From: Mesorhizobium sp.
Lineage (GTDB): Bacteria; Pseudomonadota; Alphaproteobacteria; Rhizobiales; Rhizobiaceae
Reading direction: 5' to 3'
DNA: 64,000 nt
Assembly (NCBI GenBank): GCA_004020545.1
Contig: SAQE01000001.1
Location: 248,001-312,000 of the forward strand
The notes under the pieces are model-generated. The model worked only from the letters and a program-made list of their open reading frames with translations. It was not told where the DNA came from and did not search any database. Below are positions 7,661-16,135 of the stretch, piece by piece; the first letter of the stretch is position 1, and every line of letters starts with the position of its first letter. The position numbers and the translations under genes are program-made.

Positions 7661-8446
7661 TTGCCCGCGCCCATCATCAAGGTCGACGCCATTTCAAAGA
7701 GCTTCGGTACCTTCAAGGTGCTGGACGGCTTGTCGATGCAGGTCATGCCAGGCGAGAAGCTGGCGCTGATCGGTCCGTCCGGATCCGGCAAGACGACGAT
7801 CCTGCGCATCCTGATGACTCTGGAGAAGATCGACGGCGGCCACATTCAGATCGACGGCGAGCAGCTCTATCACATGGAGCGCAACGGCCAGTTGCTGCCG
7901 GCCGACGAGCGGCACCTGGCCAAGATGCGCCAGAAGATCGGCATGGTCTTCCAGCTCTTCAATCTGTTCCCGCACAAATGCGTCATGGACAACGTCACGC
8001 TGGCGCCGATGCTGACCAAGGGCGTCTCGCGGGTCGCCGCCGAGAAGCGGGCGATGGAACTGCTCGATATGGTCGGCCTTGCCGACAAGGCCAAGGCAAT
8101 GCCGGCGCAGCTTTCCGGCGGCCAGAAGCAGCGCGTCGCGATCGCCAGGGCGTTGGCGCTGTCGCCCAAGATCATGCTGTTCGACGAGGTCACCTCGGCA
8201 CTCGACCCCGAACTGGTCGAGGAAGTGCTCAACGTCATGCGCAAGCTCGCCGCCGAGACCGACATGACGATGCTTTTAGTCACCCACGAGATGGGCTTTG
8301 CCCACGATTTCGCCGACCGGGTGCTGTTCTTCGATCGCGGCAAGATCGTCGAGGAAGGCAAGCCCGATGAGATTTTCCGCCATCCCAAGCAGGAGCGCAC
8401 GCAGGGCTTCCTGAAGAAGATCATCGCGGCCGGACACCGCGTCTGA
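7661..8446 (+). CDS. ehuA: Ectoine/hydroxyectoine ABC transporter ATP-binding protein EhuA
   Basis: A 261-residue polar-amino-acid-type ABC ATPase. Walker A is GPSGSGKT (38-45), the Q-loop is FQLF (97-100), the signature is LSGGQ (151-155), and Walker B is IMLFDE (171-176). An H-loop THEMG follows. Translation begins with TTG at 7661 after a GGGGAAA site. With EhuB, EhuC and EhuD it powers osmotically independent scavenging of ectoines at the cytoplasmic membrane, as described for Sinorhizobium meliloti. It is the first gene of the ehuABCD-eutABCDE operon. Confidence 0.93.
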   Translation: MPAPIIKVDAISKSFGTFKVLDGLSMQVMPGEKLALIGPSGSGKTTILRILMTLEKIDGGHIQIDGEQLYHMERNGQLLPADERHLAKMRQKIGMVFQLFNLFPHKCVMDNVTLAPMLTKGVSRVAAEKRAMELLDMVGLADKAKAMPAQLSGGQKQRVAIARALALSPKIMLFDEVTSALDPELVEEVLNVMRKLAAETDMTMLLVTHEMGFAHDFADRVLFFDRGKIVEEGKPDEIFRHPKQERTQGFLKKIIAAGHRV

Positions 8447-8550
8447 CCGCAATGCCCCAGGGCGGCGAAGCCGTCCCGAAAACCAGAAACGGGCGGCGAG
8501 AACGCTGTCCCGGACCGAGCAAACCAAGAAGAGATAAGGAGTTGGGAACG

Positions 8551-9402
8551 ATGAAGAAACTTGGCATTCTGGCCGGCGTCGCCGGCCTCGCAGTGGCTGC
8601 GGTACTGGTCGCCTCTGGTGCGCGTTCGGCCGACGACGCCAAGCTCGAGCAGCTCAAGGGGCAAGGCTTCGCCCGCGTCGCCATCGCCAATGAGCCGCCC
8701 TATACGGCGGTGGCCGCAGACGGCAAGGTCTCGGGTGCGGCGCCGGACGTGGCGCGCGAGATCTTCAAGCGCCTCGGCGTCAACGATATCGTCGCCTCCA
8801 TCTCCGAATACGGCGCCATGATCCCCGGCCTGCAGGCCGGCCGCTTCGATGTCGTCACCGCCGGCCTGTTCATGAAGCCGGAGCGCTGCGCGGCGGTCGC
8901 CTATTCCGAGCCGGTGCTGTGCGACGCCGAGGCGATGCTGGTGAAGAAGGGCAATCCGAAGGGCTTCAAGAGCTATGAGGACATCGCCAAGGACACTTCC
9001 GCCACCGTCGGCGCGCCGGGCGGCGGCACCGAGGAGAAGCTGGCTCTCAATGCCGGCGTGCCGCGCGATCGCGTCATCGTCGTGCCGGACGGCCAGAGCG
9101 GCCTGAAGATGGTGCAGGACGGCCGCATCGACGCCTATTCGCTCCCCGTTCTGTCGATCAACGACCTGATCAAGAAGGCCAACGATCCGAACCTCGAAGT
9201 GATCGCGCCGGTGCAGGGCGCGCCGGTCTACTGTGACGGCGCCGCCTTCAAGAAGGGCGACGAGGCGCTGCGTGATGCCTATGACGTCGAGCTCGCCAAG
9301 ATGAAGAAGTCCGGCGAGTTCGCCAAGATCATCGAGCCCTACGGCTTCTCCGCCAAGGCGGCGATGTCGACGACGCGCGAGAAGCTCTGCGCGGCGAAGT
9401 AG
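8551..9402 (+). CDS. ehuB: Ectoine/hydroxyectoine substrate-binding protein EhuB
   Basis: A 283-residue periplasmic binding protein of the amino-acid (family 3) type. It has an N-terminal signal peptide (MKK, hydrophobic stretch, cleavage near SGARSA), an early NEPPYTA segment and a MKPER segment typical of the ligand-contact region. The ATG at 8551 is chosen because the signal peptide begins there and AAGGAG lies upstream; the longer in-frame extension from 8452 has no signal logic. It captures ectoine and 5-hydroxyectoine in the periplasm and delivers them to EhuCD. A repeat element follows it inside the operon. Confidence 0.93.
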   Translation: MKKLGILAGVAGLAVAAVLVASGARSADDAKLEQLKGQGFARVAIANEPPYTAVAADGKVSGAAPDVAREIFKRLGVNDIVASISEYGAMIPGLQAGRFDVVTAGLFMKPERCAAVAYSEPVLCDAEAMLVKKGNPKGFKSYEDIAKDTSATVGAPGGGTEEKLALNAGVPRDRVIVVPDGQSGLKMVQDGRIDAYSLPVLSINDLIKKANDPNLEVIAPVQGAPVYCDGAAFKKGDEALRDAYDVELAKMKKSGEFAKIIEPYGFSAKAAMSTTREKLCAAK

Positions 9403-9416
9403 GTGCTCCCTTTTTT

Positions 9417-9598
9417 CCTTCTCCCCGTTCACGGGGAGAAAGGTGGCCCGAAGGGCCGGATGAGGGGCAGCGCCATACCTTCATGAGTTCGCGCTGCCCC
9501 TCATCTGCCTGCCGGCTTTCGTCGCTCGAAAAGCCAAGCAATTGGCTTTTCGTTCGCTGCGCGAACCGCTCCTCAACTCCCCGTGAACGGGGAGAAGG
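9417..9598. repeat. Palindromic intergenic repeat element inside the ehu operon
   Basis: A 182-bp element bounded by near-perfect inverted ends: CCTTCTCCCCGTTCACGGGG on the left and CCCCGTGAACGGGGAGAAGG on the right. It contains a nested hairpin (GATGAGGGGCAGCGC, 9459-9473, with GCGCTGCCCCTCATC, 9491-9505). This is the well-known style of rhizobial intergenic mosaic element (RIME-like). It separates ehuB from ehuC, so the operon transcript carries a large foldable structure there that could stabilise the upstream ehuB message relative to the permeases. No gene is visible in 9403-9649. Confidence 0.7.
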
Positions 9599-9649
9599 AG
9601 CTGTCTCGGCGCCTCGCGCAACCGCAAATGACAGGAAGTTCTAAACCAG

Positions 9650-10309
9650 ATGACCCAGTGGTCCGGCTATCTCGGCCTGATATTGCAGGGAGCGCTTGTC
9701 ACCATCGAGCTGACGCTGATGGGGTCGGTGCTCGCGCTCGTCATGGCTTTCCTCGCCGGCATGGGCCGAGTTTCGCGCCTCTTCATCGTGCGTGCGCTGG
9801 CGACGACCTACATCGAGTTCTTCCGCGGCACCTCGATCTTCGTGCAACTGTTCTGGGCCTATTTCGTGCTGCCCTTCGCCGGCCTGTCGCTGACGCCCTT
9901 GCAGGCCGGCGTGCTGGCGCTGGGTCTCAATGTCGGCGCCTACGCGGCGGAAGTCGTGCGCGGCGCCATCCTGTCGATCGGCCGCGAGCAATATGAGGCC
10001 TGCACGGCGCTCAACCTCGGCCGCTGGCAAGGCATGCGCCACGTCATCCTGCCGCAGGCGCTGCTGGTCATGCTGCCGACCTTCGGCAACAACGCGATCG
10101 AACTGCTCAAGGCGACCTCGGTCGTGTCGCTGATCTCGCTCGCCGACCTCACCTTCCAGGCGCAGGTGGTGCGCTCGCAGACCGGCAGCACGCTGATGCC
10201 TTTCGTTTCCGTGCTCGTCATTTATTTCGTGCTCGCGCTCGTCATCTCCTGGGGTATCCGCTCGCTGGAGCGCCGCATGGCGCGCGGCCTCGACGGAGTG
10301 CGCGTCTGA
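9650..10309 (+). CDS. ehuC: Ectoine/hydroxyectoine ABC transporter permease EhuC
   Basis: A 219-residue inner-membrane permease of the HisMQ/GlnP family with about five hydrophobic segments. The EAA-type coupling loop is near residues 122-142 (YEACTALNLGRWQGM, then ILPQALL), which docks on EhuA. It forms a heterodimeric channel with EhuD. Its TGA overlaps the ATG of ehuD (TGATG), so the two are translationally coupled. Known members have the same size. It lies after the palindromic element that splits it from ehuB. Confidence 0.93.
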   Translation: MTQWSGYLGLILQGALVTIELTLMGSVLALVMAFLAGMGRVSRLFIVRALATTYIEFFRGTSIFVQLFWAYFVLPFAGLSLTPLQAGVLALGLNVGAYAAEVVRGAILSIGREQYEACTALNLGRWQGMRHVILPQALLVMLPTFGNNAIELLKATSVVSLISLADLTFQAQVVRSQTGSTLMPFVSVLVIYFVLALVISWGIRSLERRMARGLDGVRV

Positions 10310-10968
10310 TGGAATGGGATTGGAACTTCGTTCGCGAGATCGTGCCGACCCTGATCCAGGGCGTGAAGATCACCATCCTGGCGACGGTGCTCGGCTCGAT
10401 CCTGGCCGCGATCGTCGGCCTTGCCATAGCGCTGGCGCGGCGTTCGCCGAACAGGGCCGTGTCGCGCAGCGTCGGCTGGTTCGCCGAATTCATCCGCGGC
10501 ACGCCGCTTCTGGTTCAGCTCTATTTCATCTTCTACGTGCTGCCCGATATCGGCATCCTGTTGCCGCCGCTGGTGGCGGGCGTCATCGGGCTCGGCCTGC
10601 ACTACGGCACCTATACCGCCGAGGTCTATCGCGCCGGCATCGACAACGTGCCGCGCGGCCAGTGGGAGGCGGCCAAGGCCTGCAATCTGAGCGGCCGCCA
10701 CACCTGGACGCACGTCATCTTGCCGCAGGCGATCCCGCCGATGATCCCGGCTTTGGCCAACTACTTCATCGCCATGTTCAAGGAGACGCCGCTGCTGTCG
10801 GCGATCACCGTGCTGGAGCTGATGAACCAGGCCAAGAGCGTCGCCAACACCTACTACCGCTACATCGAACCGATGACGCTGGTCGGCGCCTTCTTCCTCG
10901 TCATCAGCCTCTGCTCCGTCGTGCTTTTGCGCTGGCTGGAGCATCGCTACGGCAGGATCGAGAGATGA
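10309..10968 (+). CDS. ehuD: Ectoine/hydroxyectoine ABC transporter permease EhuD
   Basis: A 219-residue HisMQ/GlnP-type permease paralogous to EhuC. Its coupling loop reads WEAAKACNLSGRHTWTHVILPQ, shared with amino-acid importers, and hydrophobic helices occur at both ends. It starts within the ehuC stop codon and its own TGA overlaps the ATG of eutA (ATGA). That tight packing ties transport to catabolism in one transcript. Confidence 0.93.
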   Translation: MEWDWNFVREIVPTLIQGVKITILATVLGSILAAIVGLAIALARRSPNRAVSRSVGWFAEFIRGTPLLVQLYFIFYVLPDIGILLPPLVAGVIGLGLHYGTYTAEVYRAGIDNVPRGQWEAAKACNLSGRHTWTHVILPQAIPPMIPALANYFIAMFKETPLLSAITVLELMNQAKSVANTYYRYIEPMTLVGAFFLVISLCSVVLLRWLEHRYGRIER

Positions 10969-11750
10969 GAGTCATGAACCCGCTGCCTGAAATCCGTCTG
11001 GCATCGACCCGGCCCGTTCTCGATGCGCGTCCGCTGGAAAAGCGCGTCGGCCTGATCGCTTTGGCCACCGACCATACCAGCGAGATCGACTTCCGCCGTA
11101 TGGTGGCGAGCGAGCGCATCGGCGTCTATGTCGCGCGCATTCCCTATGCCAATCCGACGACGCCGGAGAATTTGCGCAAGATGCAGCCGCAGCTTTCGGC
11201 GGGCGCGGCGCTCATCCTGCCGGACGAGCCGCTCGACGCCATCTGCTACTCCTGCACCTCGGCTTCCGTGGTGATCGGCGACGCCGAGATCGAAGCCGCG
11301 ATCCAGGCGGCCAAACCGAATGTTCCCGTGGTCACGCCGCCCATGGCCGGCGTGCGCGGCCTGAACTCCTTGGGGGTGAAGCGGATCAGCATTCTCACGC
11401 CTTACACCGTCGAGACCAGCCGGCCGATGGCGGCCTATTTCGCCGCGCACGGCTTCGATATCGAGAGCTTCACCTGCCTTGGCTTCGAGGACGATCGCGA
11501 GATGGCGCGGATCAAGCCGGCTTCCCTCGTCGATCTAGCGCGTAAGGCGACGCATGCGCAGGCCGACGCGCTGTTCGTTTCATGCACGGCGCTGCGCGCG
11601 GCCCTTGCCGTTCCAGCTATGGAACAAGCGATCGGCCGCCCGGTCGTCACCAGCAACCAGGCCAGCGCCTGGAACTGCCTGCGGCTCTGCGGCGACGACG
11701 CGCCGCGACCCGAGTTCGGCCGGCTGATGACAAAGCCTCTGGCTCAGTAA
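10965..11750 (+). CDS. eutA: EutA, Asp/Glu racemase-superfamily enzyme of hydroxyectoine catabolism
   Basis: A 261-residue member of the maleate isomerase/arylmalonate decarboxylase-like racemase superfamily. Two cysteines sit in the expected active-site positions: Cys97 in YSCTSAS and Cys207 in SCTALR. EutA, EutB and EutC are proposed to convert 5-hydroxyectoine to ectoine before ring opening, with EutA handling stereochemistry. The ATG at 10965 overlaps the ehuD stop and has AGGA seven bases upstream; an ATG at 10974 is an alternative. Confidence 0.9.
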   Translation: MRVMNPLPEIRLASTRPVLDARPLEKRVGLIALATDHTSEIDFRRMVASERIGVYVARIPYANPTTPENLRKMQPQLSAGAALILPDEPLDAICYSCTSASVVIGDAEIEAAIQAAKPNVPVVTPPMAGVRGLNSLGVKRISILTPYTVETSRPMAAYFAAHGFDIESFTCLGFEDDREMARIKPASLVDLARKATHAQADALFVSCTALRAALAVPAMEQAIGRPVVTSNQASAWNCLRLCGDDAPRPEFGRLMTKPLAQ

Positions 11751-11755
11751 CTGGA

Positions 11756-12751
11756 ATGCCAGTGAAAATCACGCTTCAGCATATTCGCGCTGCGCGCGAA
11801 CGCATTGCCGGCAAGGTCGAGCGTACACCTGCCGTGTTGTCGCAAAGCCTGTCGGATCGCGCGGGCCATCCAGTCCATCTGAAACTGGAGCACCACCAGA
11901 CCACCGGCGCGTTCAAGCTGCGCGGCGCTTCCAACGCCATCGCCGCGCTGAGCCTGCAAGAAAGGTCGCGCGGCGTCGTCGCGGCGTCGACCGGCAATCA
12001 TGGCCGCGCGCTCGCGCATGCGGCCAGGCTCGAAGGCATGCGCGCGGTGATCTGCATGTCCAGGCTGGTGCCCGAAAACAAGCTCGATGCCATCCGTCGC
12101 CTCGGCGCCGATATCCGCATCGTCGGCAACAGCCAGGACGACGCCCAGCAGGAGGTCGACAGGCTGGTCGCGGAAGAAGGGCTGGTCATGCTGCCGCCCT
12201 TCGACCATCCCGACATCATCGCCGGGCAAGGCACGCTCGGGCTGGAGATCATGGAGCAGGTTCCGGACGCGGCGGCAGTGCTGGTGCCGCTTTCCGGCGG
12301 CGGATTGGCAGCGGGTGTTGCCGCGGCAGTCAAGGGTGTGAGCCCGGTCACCAAAGTCATCGGCGTCTCGATGGCACGGGGGGCTGCGATGAAAGCGAGC
12401 CTCGATGCCGGCCGCCCCGTGCAGATCGAGGAACTGCCGACGCTGGCGGACTCGCTCGGCGGCGGCATCGGCCTCGACAACCGCTTGACCTTTGCCATGT
12501 GCCGCGACCTGCTCGACGATGTTGTCCTGCTTGCCGAGGACGAGATCGCCGCCGGCATCCGCCATGCCTATGAGCAGGAGCGCGAGATCGTCGAGGGCGC
12601 CGGCGCCGTCGGCATCGGCGCGCTGCTTTCCGGAAAGGTGACGGCGAAAGGCCCCACCGTCCTCATCCTGTCCGGCCGCAACATCGACATGGCCCTGCAT
12701 CGTCGCATTGTCTGCGGCGAGGCGGCCACAGCAACGGAGCGTGCCGCATGA
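11756..12751 (+). CDS. eutB: EutB, PLP-dependent threonine dehydratase-like enzyme
   Basis: A 331-residue fold-type II PLP enzyme related to threonine/serine dehydratases. The PLP lysine is Lys54 in TGAFKLRG and the phosphate-binding loop is SGGGLAAG at about residue 180. In hydroxyectoine degradation EutB is thought to eliminate water from the hydroxyl-bearing carbon. It starts five bases after eutA and its stop overlaps the start of eutC, consistent with the conserved eutABC unit. Confidence 0.92.
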   Translation: MPVKITLQHIRAARERIAGKVERTPAVLSQSLSDRAGHPVHLKLEHHQTTGAFKLRGASNAIAALSLQERSRGVVAASTGNHGRALAHAARLEGMRAVICMSRLVPENKLDAIRRLGADIRIVGNSQDDAQQEVDRLVAEEGLVMLPPFDHPDIIAGQGTLGLEIMEQVPDAAAVLVPLSGGGLAAGVAAAVKGVSPVTKVIGVSMARGAAMKASLDAGRPVQIEELPTLADSLGGGIGLDNRLTFAMCRDLLDDVVLLAEDEIAAGIRHAYEQEREIVEGAGAVGIGALLSGKVTAKGPTVLILSGRNIDMALHRRIVCGEAATATERAA

Positions 12752-13740
12752 CCCGCATGACAATTCTCACCGAAAGTGATCTGCGCAGAATCGTTACGCT
12801 CGATCTTGATGCCGTCGCCTGCGTCGAGAATGCCTTCCGGGCTTTAGCCACGCTGCCGGTGGTGATGCCGCCAATCTTGCGGCTCGACATTCCCGAGCAT
12901 CGCGGCGAGGTCGACGTGAAGTCCGCCTATGTGCCCGGCATAGACGGTTTCGCCGTCAAGATAAGCTCCGGCTTCTTCGACAATCCGAAGCTCGGCCTCC
13001 CGAGCGGCGGCGGCATGATGGTGCTGCTCTCGGCAACGACTGGGGTGGTCGAAGCGCTGCTGCTCGACAATGGCTACCTCACTGACATCCGCACGGCTGC
13101 AGCCGGCGCGGTCGCGGCCAGGCATTTGTCGCGCGAAGACTCCACCGTAGCGGCGATCTTCGGCGCTGGCTTGCAGGCCGGTCTGCAACTGGAGGCGCTG
13201 CGCCTCGTCAGGCCGATCAAGGAGGCGCGCATCTGGGCGCGAGATGCGGCCAAGGCCGAGGCAACCGCCGCCCGCTTGTGCGAGAAACTGGGTATCATGG
13301 TGCGGGCCGAGCCTGATGCAGCGAACGCGGCAGCCGGCGCAGACATCATCGTCACCACCACGCCTTCGACCGAGCCGCTGATCAAGGCCGGTTTCGTTTC
13401 CGCCGGCCAGCACATCACCGCCATGGGGTCGGACGCCGAGCACAAAAACGAGATCGCGCCGGCGATCCTGCGCATGGCCGATCTCTACGTCGCCGACAGC
13501 GCGAAACAGACGCGGCGTCTCGGCGAACTCCATCACGCGATCGAGGCGGGCGTGATGGCCGCCGACGCCGACGTCACCGAGCTCGGCCAGATCATCGCCG
13601 GGAAAAAGCACGGACGACGCTCGTCCGGCGACATCACCGTCGCCGACCTCACCGGCACCGGTGTGCAGGACACCGCGATCGCCACTTTGGCCCGCGACCG
13701 CGCGCGGGCGGCGAATGCCGGAACCATTTTCGAAAGCTGA
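12748..13740 (+). CDS. eutC: EutC, ornithine cyclodeaminase-family oxidoreductase
   Basis: A 330-residue ornithine cyclodeaminase/mu-crystallin family protein. It shows the substrate-side KISSGF segment at about residue 75, the NAD-binding region AAIFGAGLQAGLQLEAL near 130, and VTTTPSTEPL near 200. With EutA and EutB it is proposed to complete conversion of hydroxyectoine to ectoine by reducing the imine formed after dehydration. ATGA overlap with eutB. The family also includes ketimine reductases and alanine dehydrogenases; context decides the assignment. Confidence 0.91.
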   Translation: MTRMTILTESDLRRIVTLDLDAVACVENAFRALATLPVVMPPILRLDIPEHRGEVDVKSAYVPGIDGFAVKISSGFFDNPKLGLPSGGGMMVLLSATTGVVEALLLDNGYLTDIRTAAAGAVAARHLSREDSTVAAIFGAGLQAGLQLEALRLVRPIKEARIWARDAAKAEATAARLCEKLGIMVRAEPDAANAAAGADIIVTTTPSTEPLIKAGFVSAGQHITAMGSDAEHKNEIAPAILRMADLYVADSAKQTRRLGELHHAIEAGVMAADADVTELGQIIAGKKHGRRSSGDITVADLTGTGVQDTAIATLARDRARAANAGTIFES

Positions 13741-13750
13741 TACCGGCCAG

Positions 13751-13796
13751 AGCGTGATCCGGAAAGTGGGAACCGGTCTTCCGAAAAGATCACGCT
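13751..13796. repeat. Short interspersed palindromic repeat between eutC and eutD
   Basis: AGCGTGATC at 13751 is answered by GATCACGCT ending at 13796, with nested GGAAAGTGGGAACCGGTCTTCC between. This matches the short rhizobial repeat that recurs in intergenic regions. Together with the following hairpin it fills the 132-bp gap between eutC and eutD. Confidence 0.6.
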
Positions 13797-13814
13797 CAAT
13801 CAGAAATAGGCGAG

Positions 13815-13845
13815 GAGCCTGGTTCAACGAAGTTGAACCAGGCTC
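13815..13845. terminator. Perfect 14-bp stem-loop before eutD
   Basis: GAGCCTGGTTCAAC (13815-13828) pairs perfectly with GTTGAACCAGGCTC (13832-13845) around a 3-base loop. No T tract follows, so it is unlikely to be a strong terminator. It may instead protect the upstream eutABC message or partially attenuate eutDE. It is part of the repeat-filled gap between eutC and eutD. Confidence 0.5.
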
Positions 13846-13872
13846 TGGGCCCAACAAACGAGGACCAACAAA

Positions 13873-15051
13873 ATGCAGCCAAACCTGAAATTCTCGCGAA
13901 GCGAATTTGCCAATCGCCTTGCCAAGACGCGGAAAGCCATGGAGGCCAAGGGGGTCGATCTGCTGCTCGTCAGCGATCCCTCCAACATGGCCTGGCTGAC
14001 GGGTTATGACGGCTGGTCCTTCTATGTGCATCAGGCGGTTATCGTGCCGCCTTCGGGCGAGCCAGTCTGGTATGGCCGCGGCCAGGACGCCAACGGCGCC
14101 AAGCGCACCGCCTATCTCGCCCACGACAACATCATCGGCTATGCCGACCATTATGTGCAGTCGACCGAGCGCCATCCGATGGACTACCTCGCCAGCGTGC
14201 TGGTGGAGCGCCGCTGGGACAAGCTGACCATCGGCGTCGAGATGGACAATTACTGGTTCTCCGCCGCCGCCTTCGCCGCGCTGCAGAGGCACCTGCCCAA
14301 CGCCCGTTTCGTCGATGCCACCGCGCTGGTGAACTGGCAGCGCGCCGTGAAGAGCCCGACCGAGATCGATTACATGCGCAACGCCGCGCGCATCGTCGAG
14401 GCGATGCACCAGCGCATCGTCGACAAGATTGAGGTCGGCATGCGCAAATGCGATCTGGTCGCCGAGATCTACGATGCCGGCACGCGCGGCGTCGACGGGA
14501 TCGGCGGCGACTATCCGGCGATCGTGCCGCTCTTGCCGTCGGGCGCCGATGCCTCGGCGCCGCATCTCACCTGGGACGACCAGCCGATGAAGGCGGGCGA
14601 GGGCACGTTCTTCGAGATCGCCGGCTGCTACAACCGCTATCATTGCCCGCTGTCGCGCACCGTCTTCCTAGGCAAGCCGACGCAGGCTTTCCTCGACGCC
14701 GAGAAGGCGACGTTGGAAGGCATGGAAGCAGGCCTTGCGGCAGCCAAGCCCGGCAACACCTGCGAGGACATCGCCAATGCCTTCTTCGCGGTGCTGAAGA
14801 AGTACGGCATCGTCAAGGACAACCGCACCGGCTACCCGATCGGCATCTCCTATCCGCCGGACTGGGGCGAGCGCACCATGAGCCTGCGCCCCGGCGACCG
14901 CACCGAGCTCAAGCCCGGCATGACCTTCCACTTCATGACCGGTCTCTGGCTGGAAACGATGGGACTGGAGATCACCGAGTCGATCCTGATCACCGAGACC
15001 GGTGTCGAGTGCCTGGCCAATGTGCCGCGCAAGCTGTTCGTGAAGGATTGA
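13873..15051 (+). CDS. eutD: Ectoine hydrolase EutD (DoeA), M24 peptidase-like
   Basis: A 392-residue member of the creatinase/M24 'pita-bread' family. The N-terminal creatinase-like domain (to about residue 155) includes SDPSNMAWLTGYDGWSFY, and the C-terminal domain includes GGDYPAIVPLLPSG and FFEIAGC. The enzyme opens the ectoine ring to N-alpha-acetyl-L-2,4-diaminobutyrate, the intermediate that also acts as inducer through EnuR. The family and the adjacent eutE make the assignment strong. The ATG at 13873 has a GAGGAC site upstream. Confidence 0.93.
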   Translation: MQPNLKFSRSEFANRLAKTRKAMEAKGVDLLLVSDPSNMAWLTGYDGWSFYVHQAVIVPPSGEPVWYGRGQDANGAKRTAYLAHDNIIGYADHYVQSTERHPMDYLASVLVERRWDKLTIGVEMDNYWFSAAAFAALQRHLPNARFVDATALVNWQRAVKSPTEIDYMRNAARIVEAMHQRIVDKIEVGMRKCDLVAEIYDAGTRGVDGIGGDYPAIVPLLPSGADASAPHLTWDDQPMKAGEGTFFEIAGCYNRYHCPLSRTVFLGKPTQAFLDAEKATLEGMEAGLAAAKPGNTCEDIANAFFAVLKKYGIVKDNRTGYPIGISYPPDWGERTMSLRPGDRTELKPGMTFHFMTGLWLETMGLEITESILITETGVECLANVPRKLFVKD

Positions 15052-15055
15052 GGCA

Positions 15056-16057
15056 ATGTCAGCTCTGCGTCCATCGCCGATCACGCCGACCGTCGATTTC
15101 GACAGCGACGGCGTGCAGCATGGCTTCCTGCGCCTGCCTTACAGCCGCGACGATTCCGCTTGGGGCTCGGTGATGATCCCAGTCTGCGTCGTCCGCAACG
15201 GCAAGGGCTCGACTGCGCTGCTTACCGGCGGCAATCACGGGGACGAATATGAGGGGCCGCTGGCGCTCTACGAGCTTGCGCGCACGCTCGACCCGAAGAA
15301 CGTCACCGGCACGGTCATCATCGTGCCGGCGATGAACTATCCGGCGTTCCGGGCCGGCACGCGCACCTCGCCGATCGACAAGGGCAACATGAACCGCAGC
15401 TTCCCCGGCCGGCCGGACGGCACGGTGACCGAAAAGATCGCCGACTATTTCCAGCGCGAATTGCTGCCGCGGGCGGACATCGTGTTCGACTTCCACTCCG
15501 GCGGAAAGACGCTCGACTTCGTGCCGTTCTGCGCCGCGCACACGCTGCCGGACAAGGCGCAGGAAGAAAAGGCCTTCGCGGCGGTCGAGGCTTTCTCGGC
15601 ACCGTTCTCGATGCGCATGACCGAGATCGATACGGTCGGCATGTATGACACGGCGGCCGAGGAGATGGGCAAGGTCTTCGTCACCACCGAGCTCGGCGGC
15701 GGCGGCACATCCCGGGCCGAGACGGTGCGCATCGCGCGCCGCGGCATCGTCAATGTGCTGCGCCATGCCGGCATCGTCGCTGGTGCGGTCGAGAAGGGCA
15801 GAACTCAATGGCTCGACATGCCGTCCGGCGATTGCTTTGCCTTCGCCGAGGAGGACGGCTTGATCGAGACCATGGTCGATCTCGGCGGGAAGGTAGAGGA
15901 AGGCCAGGTCGTGGCGCGCATCCATTCCACCGGCCGCACCGGCATGGCGCCGCAGGAAATCAAAGCCAGGATGTCGGGCATGCTGGCCGCGCGTCACTTC
16001 CCGGGGCTGGTCAAGGCCGGCGATTGCGTCTCGGTGCTTGCCGTCGAGGTCGATTGA
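15056..16057 (+). CDS. eutE: N-alpha-acetyl-L-2,4-diaminobutyrate deacetylase EutE (DoeB)
   Basis: A 333-residue succinylglutamate desuccinylase/aspartoacylase-family zinc enzyme. The metal ligands are visible: His61 and Glu64 in GGNHGDEYEG and His147 in DFHSGG. A C-terminal lipoyl-like beta domain follows. It removes the acetyl group from the EutD product to give diaminobutyrate and acetate. It lies five bases after eutD and is the last gene of the operon; the next gene converges from the other strand. Confidence 0.93.
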   Translation: MSALRPSPITPTVDFDSDGVQHGFLRLPYSRDDSAWGSVMIPVCVVRNGKGSTALLTGGNHGDEYEGPLALYELARTLDPKNVTGTVIIVPAMNYPAFRAGTRTSPIDKGNMNRSFPGRPDGTVTEKIADYFQRELLPRADIVFDFHSGGKTLDFVPFCAAHTLPDKAQEEKAFAAVEAFSAPFSMRMTEIDTVGMYDTAAEEMGKVFVTTELGGGGTSRAETVRIARRGIVNVLRHAGIVAGAVEKGRTQWLDMPSGDCFAFAEEDGLIETMVDLGGKVEEGQVVARIHSTGRTGMAPQEIKARMSGMLAARHFPGLVKAGDCVSVLAVEVD

Positions 16058-16095
16058 CGCGGATCATGGCCGCGCAGAACGGTTCAGGAAGCGAT

Positions 16096-16129
16096 GCCGT
16101 AACGCAGGTCTGATCGCCCGCGTTACGGC
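16096..16129. terminator. Hairpin between convergent eutE and fuconate dehydratase genes
   Basis: GCCGTAACGC (16096-16105) and GCGTTACGGC (16120-16129) form a perfect 10-bp stem with a 14-base loop in the 78-bp convergent gap. It can serve transcripts from both sides; there is no long T run. Confidence 0.45.
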
Positions 16130-16135
16130 TCGCAA

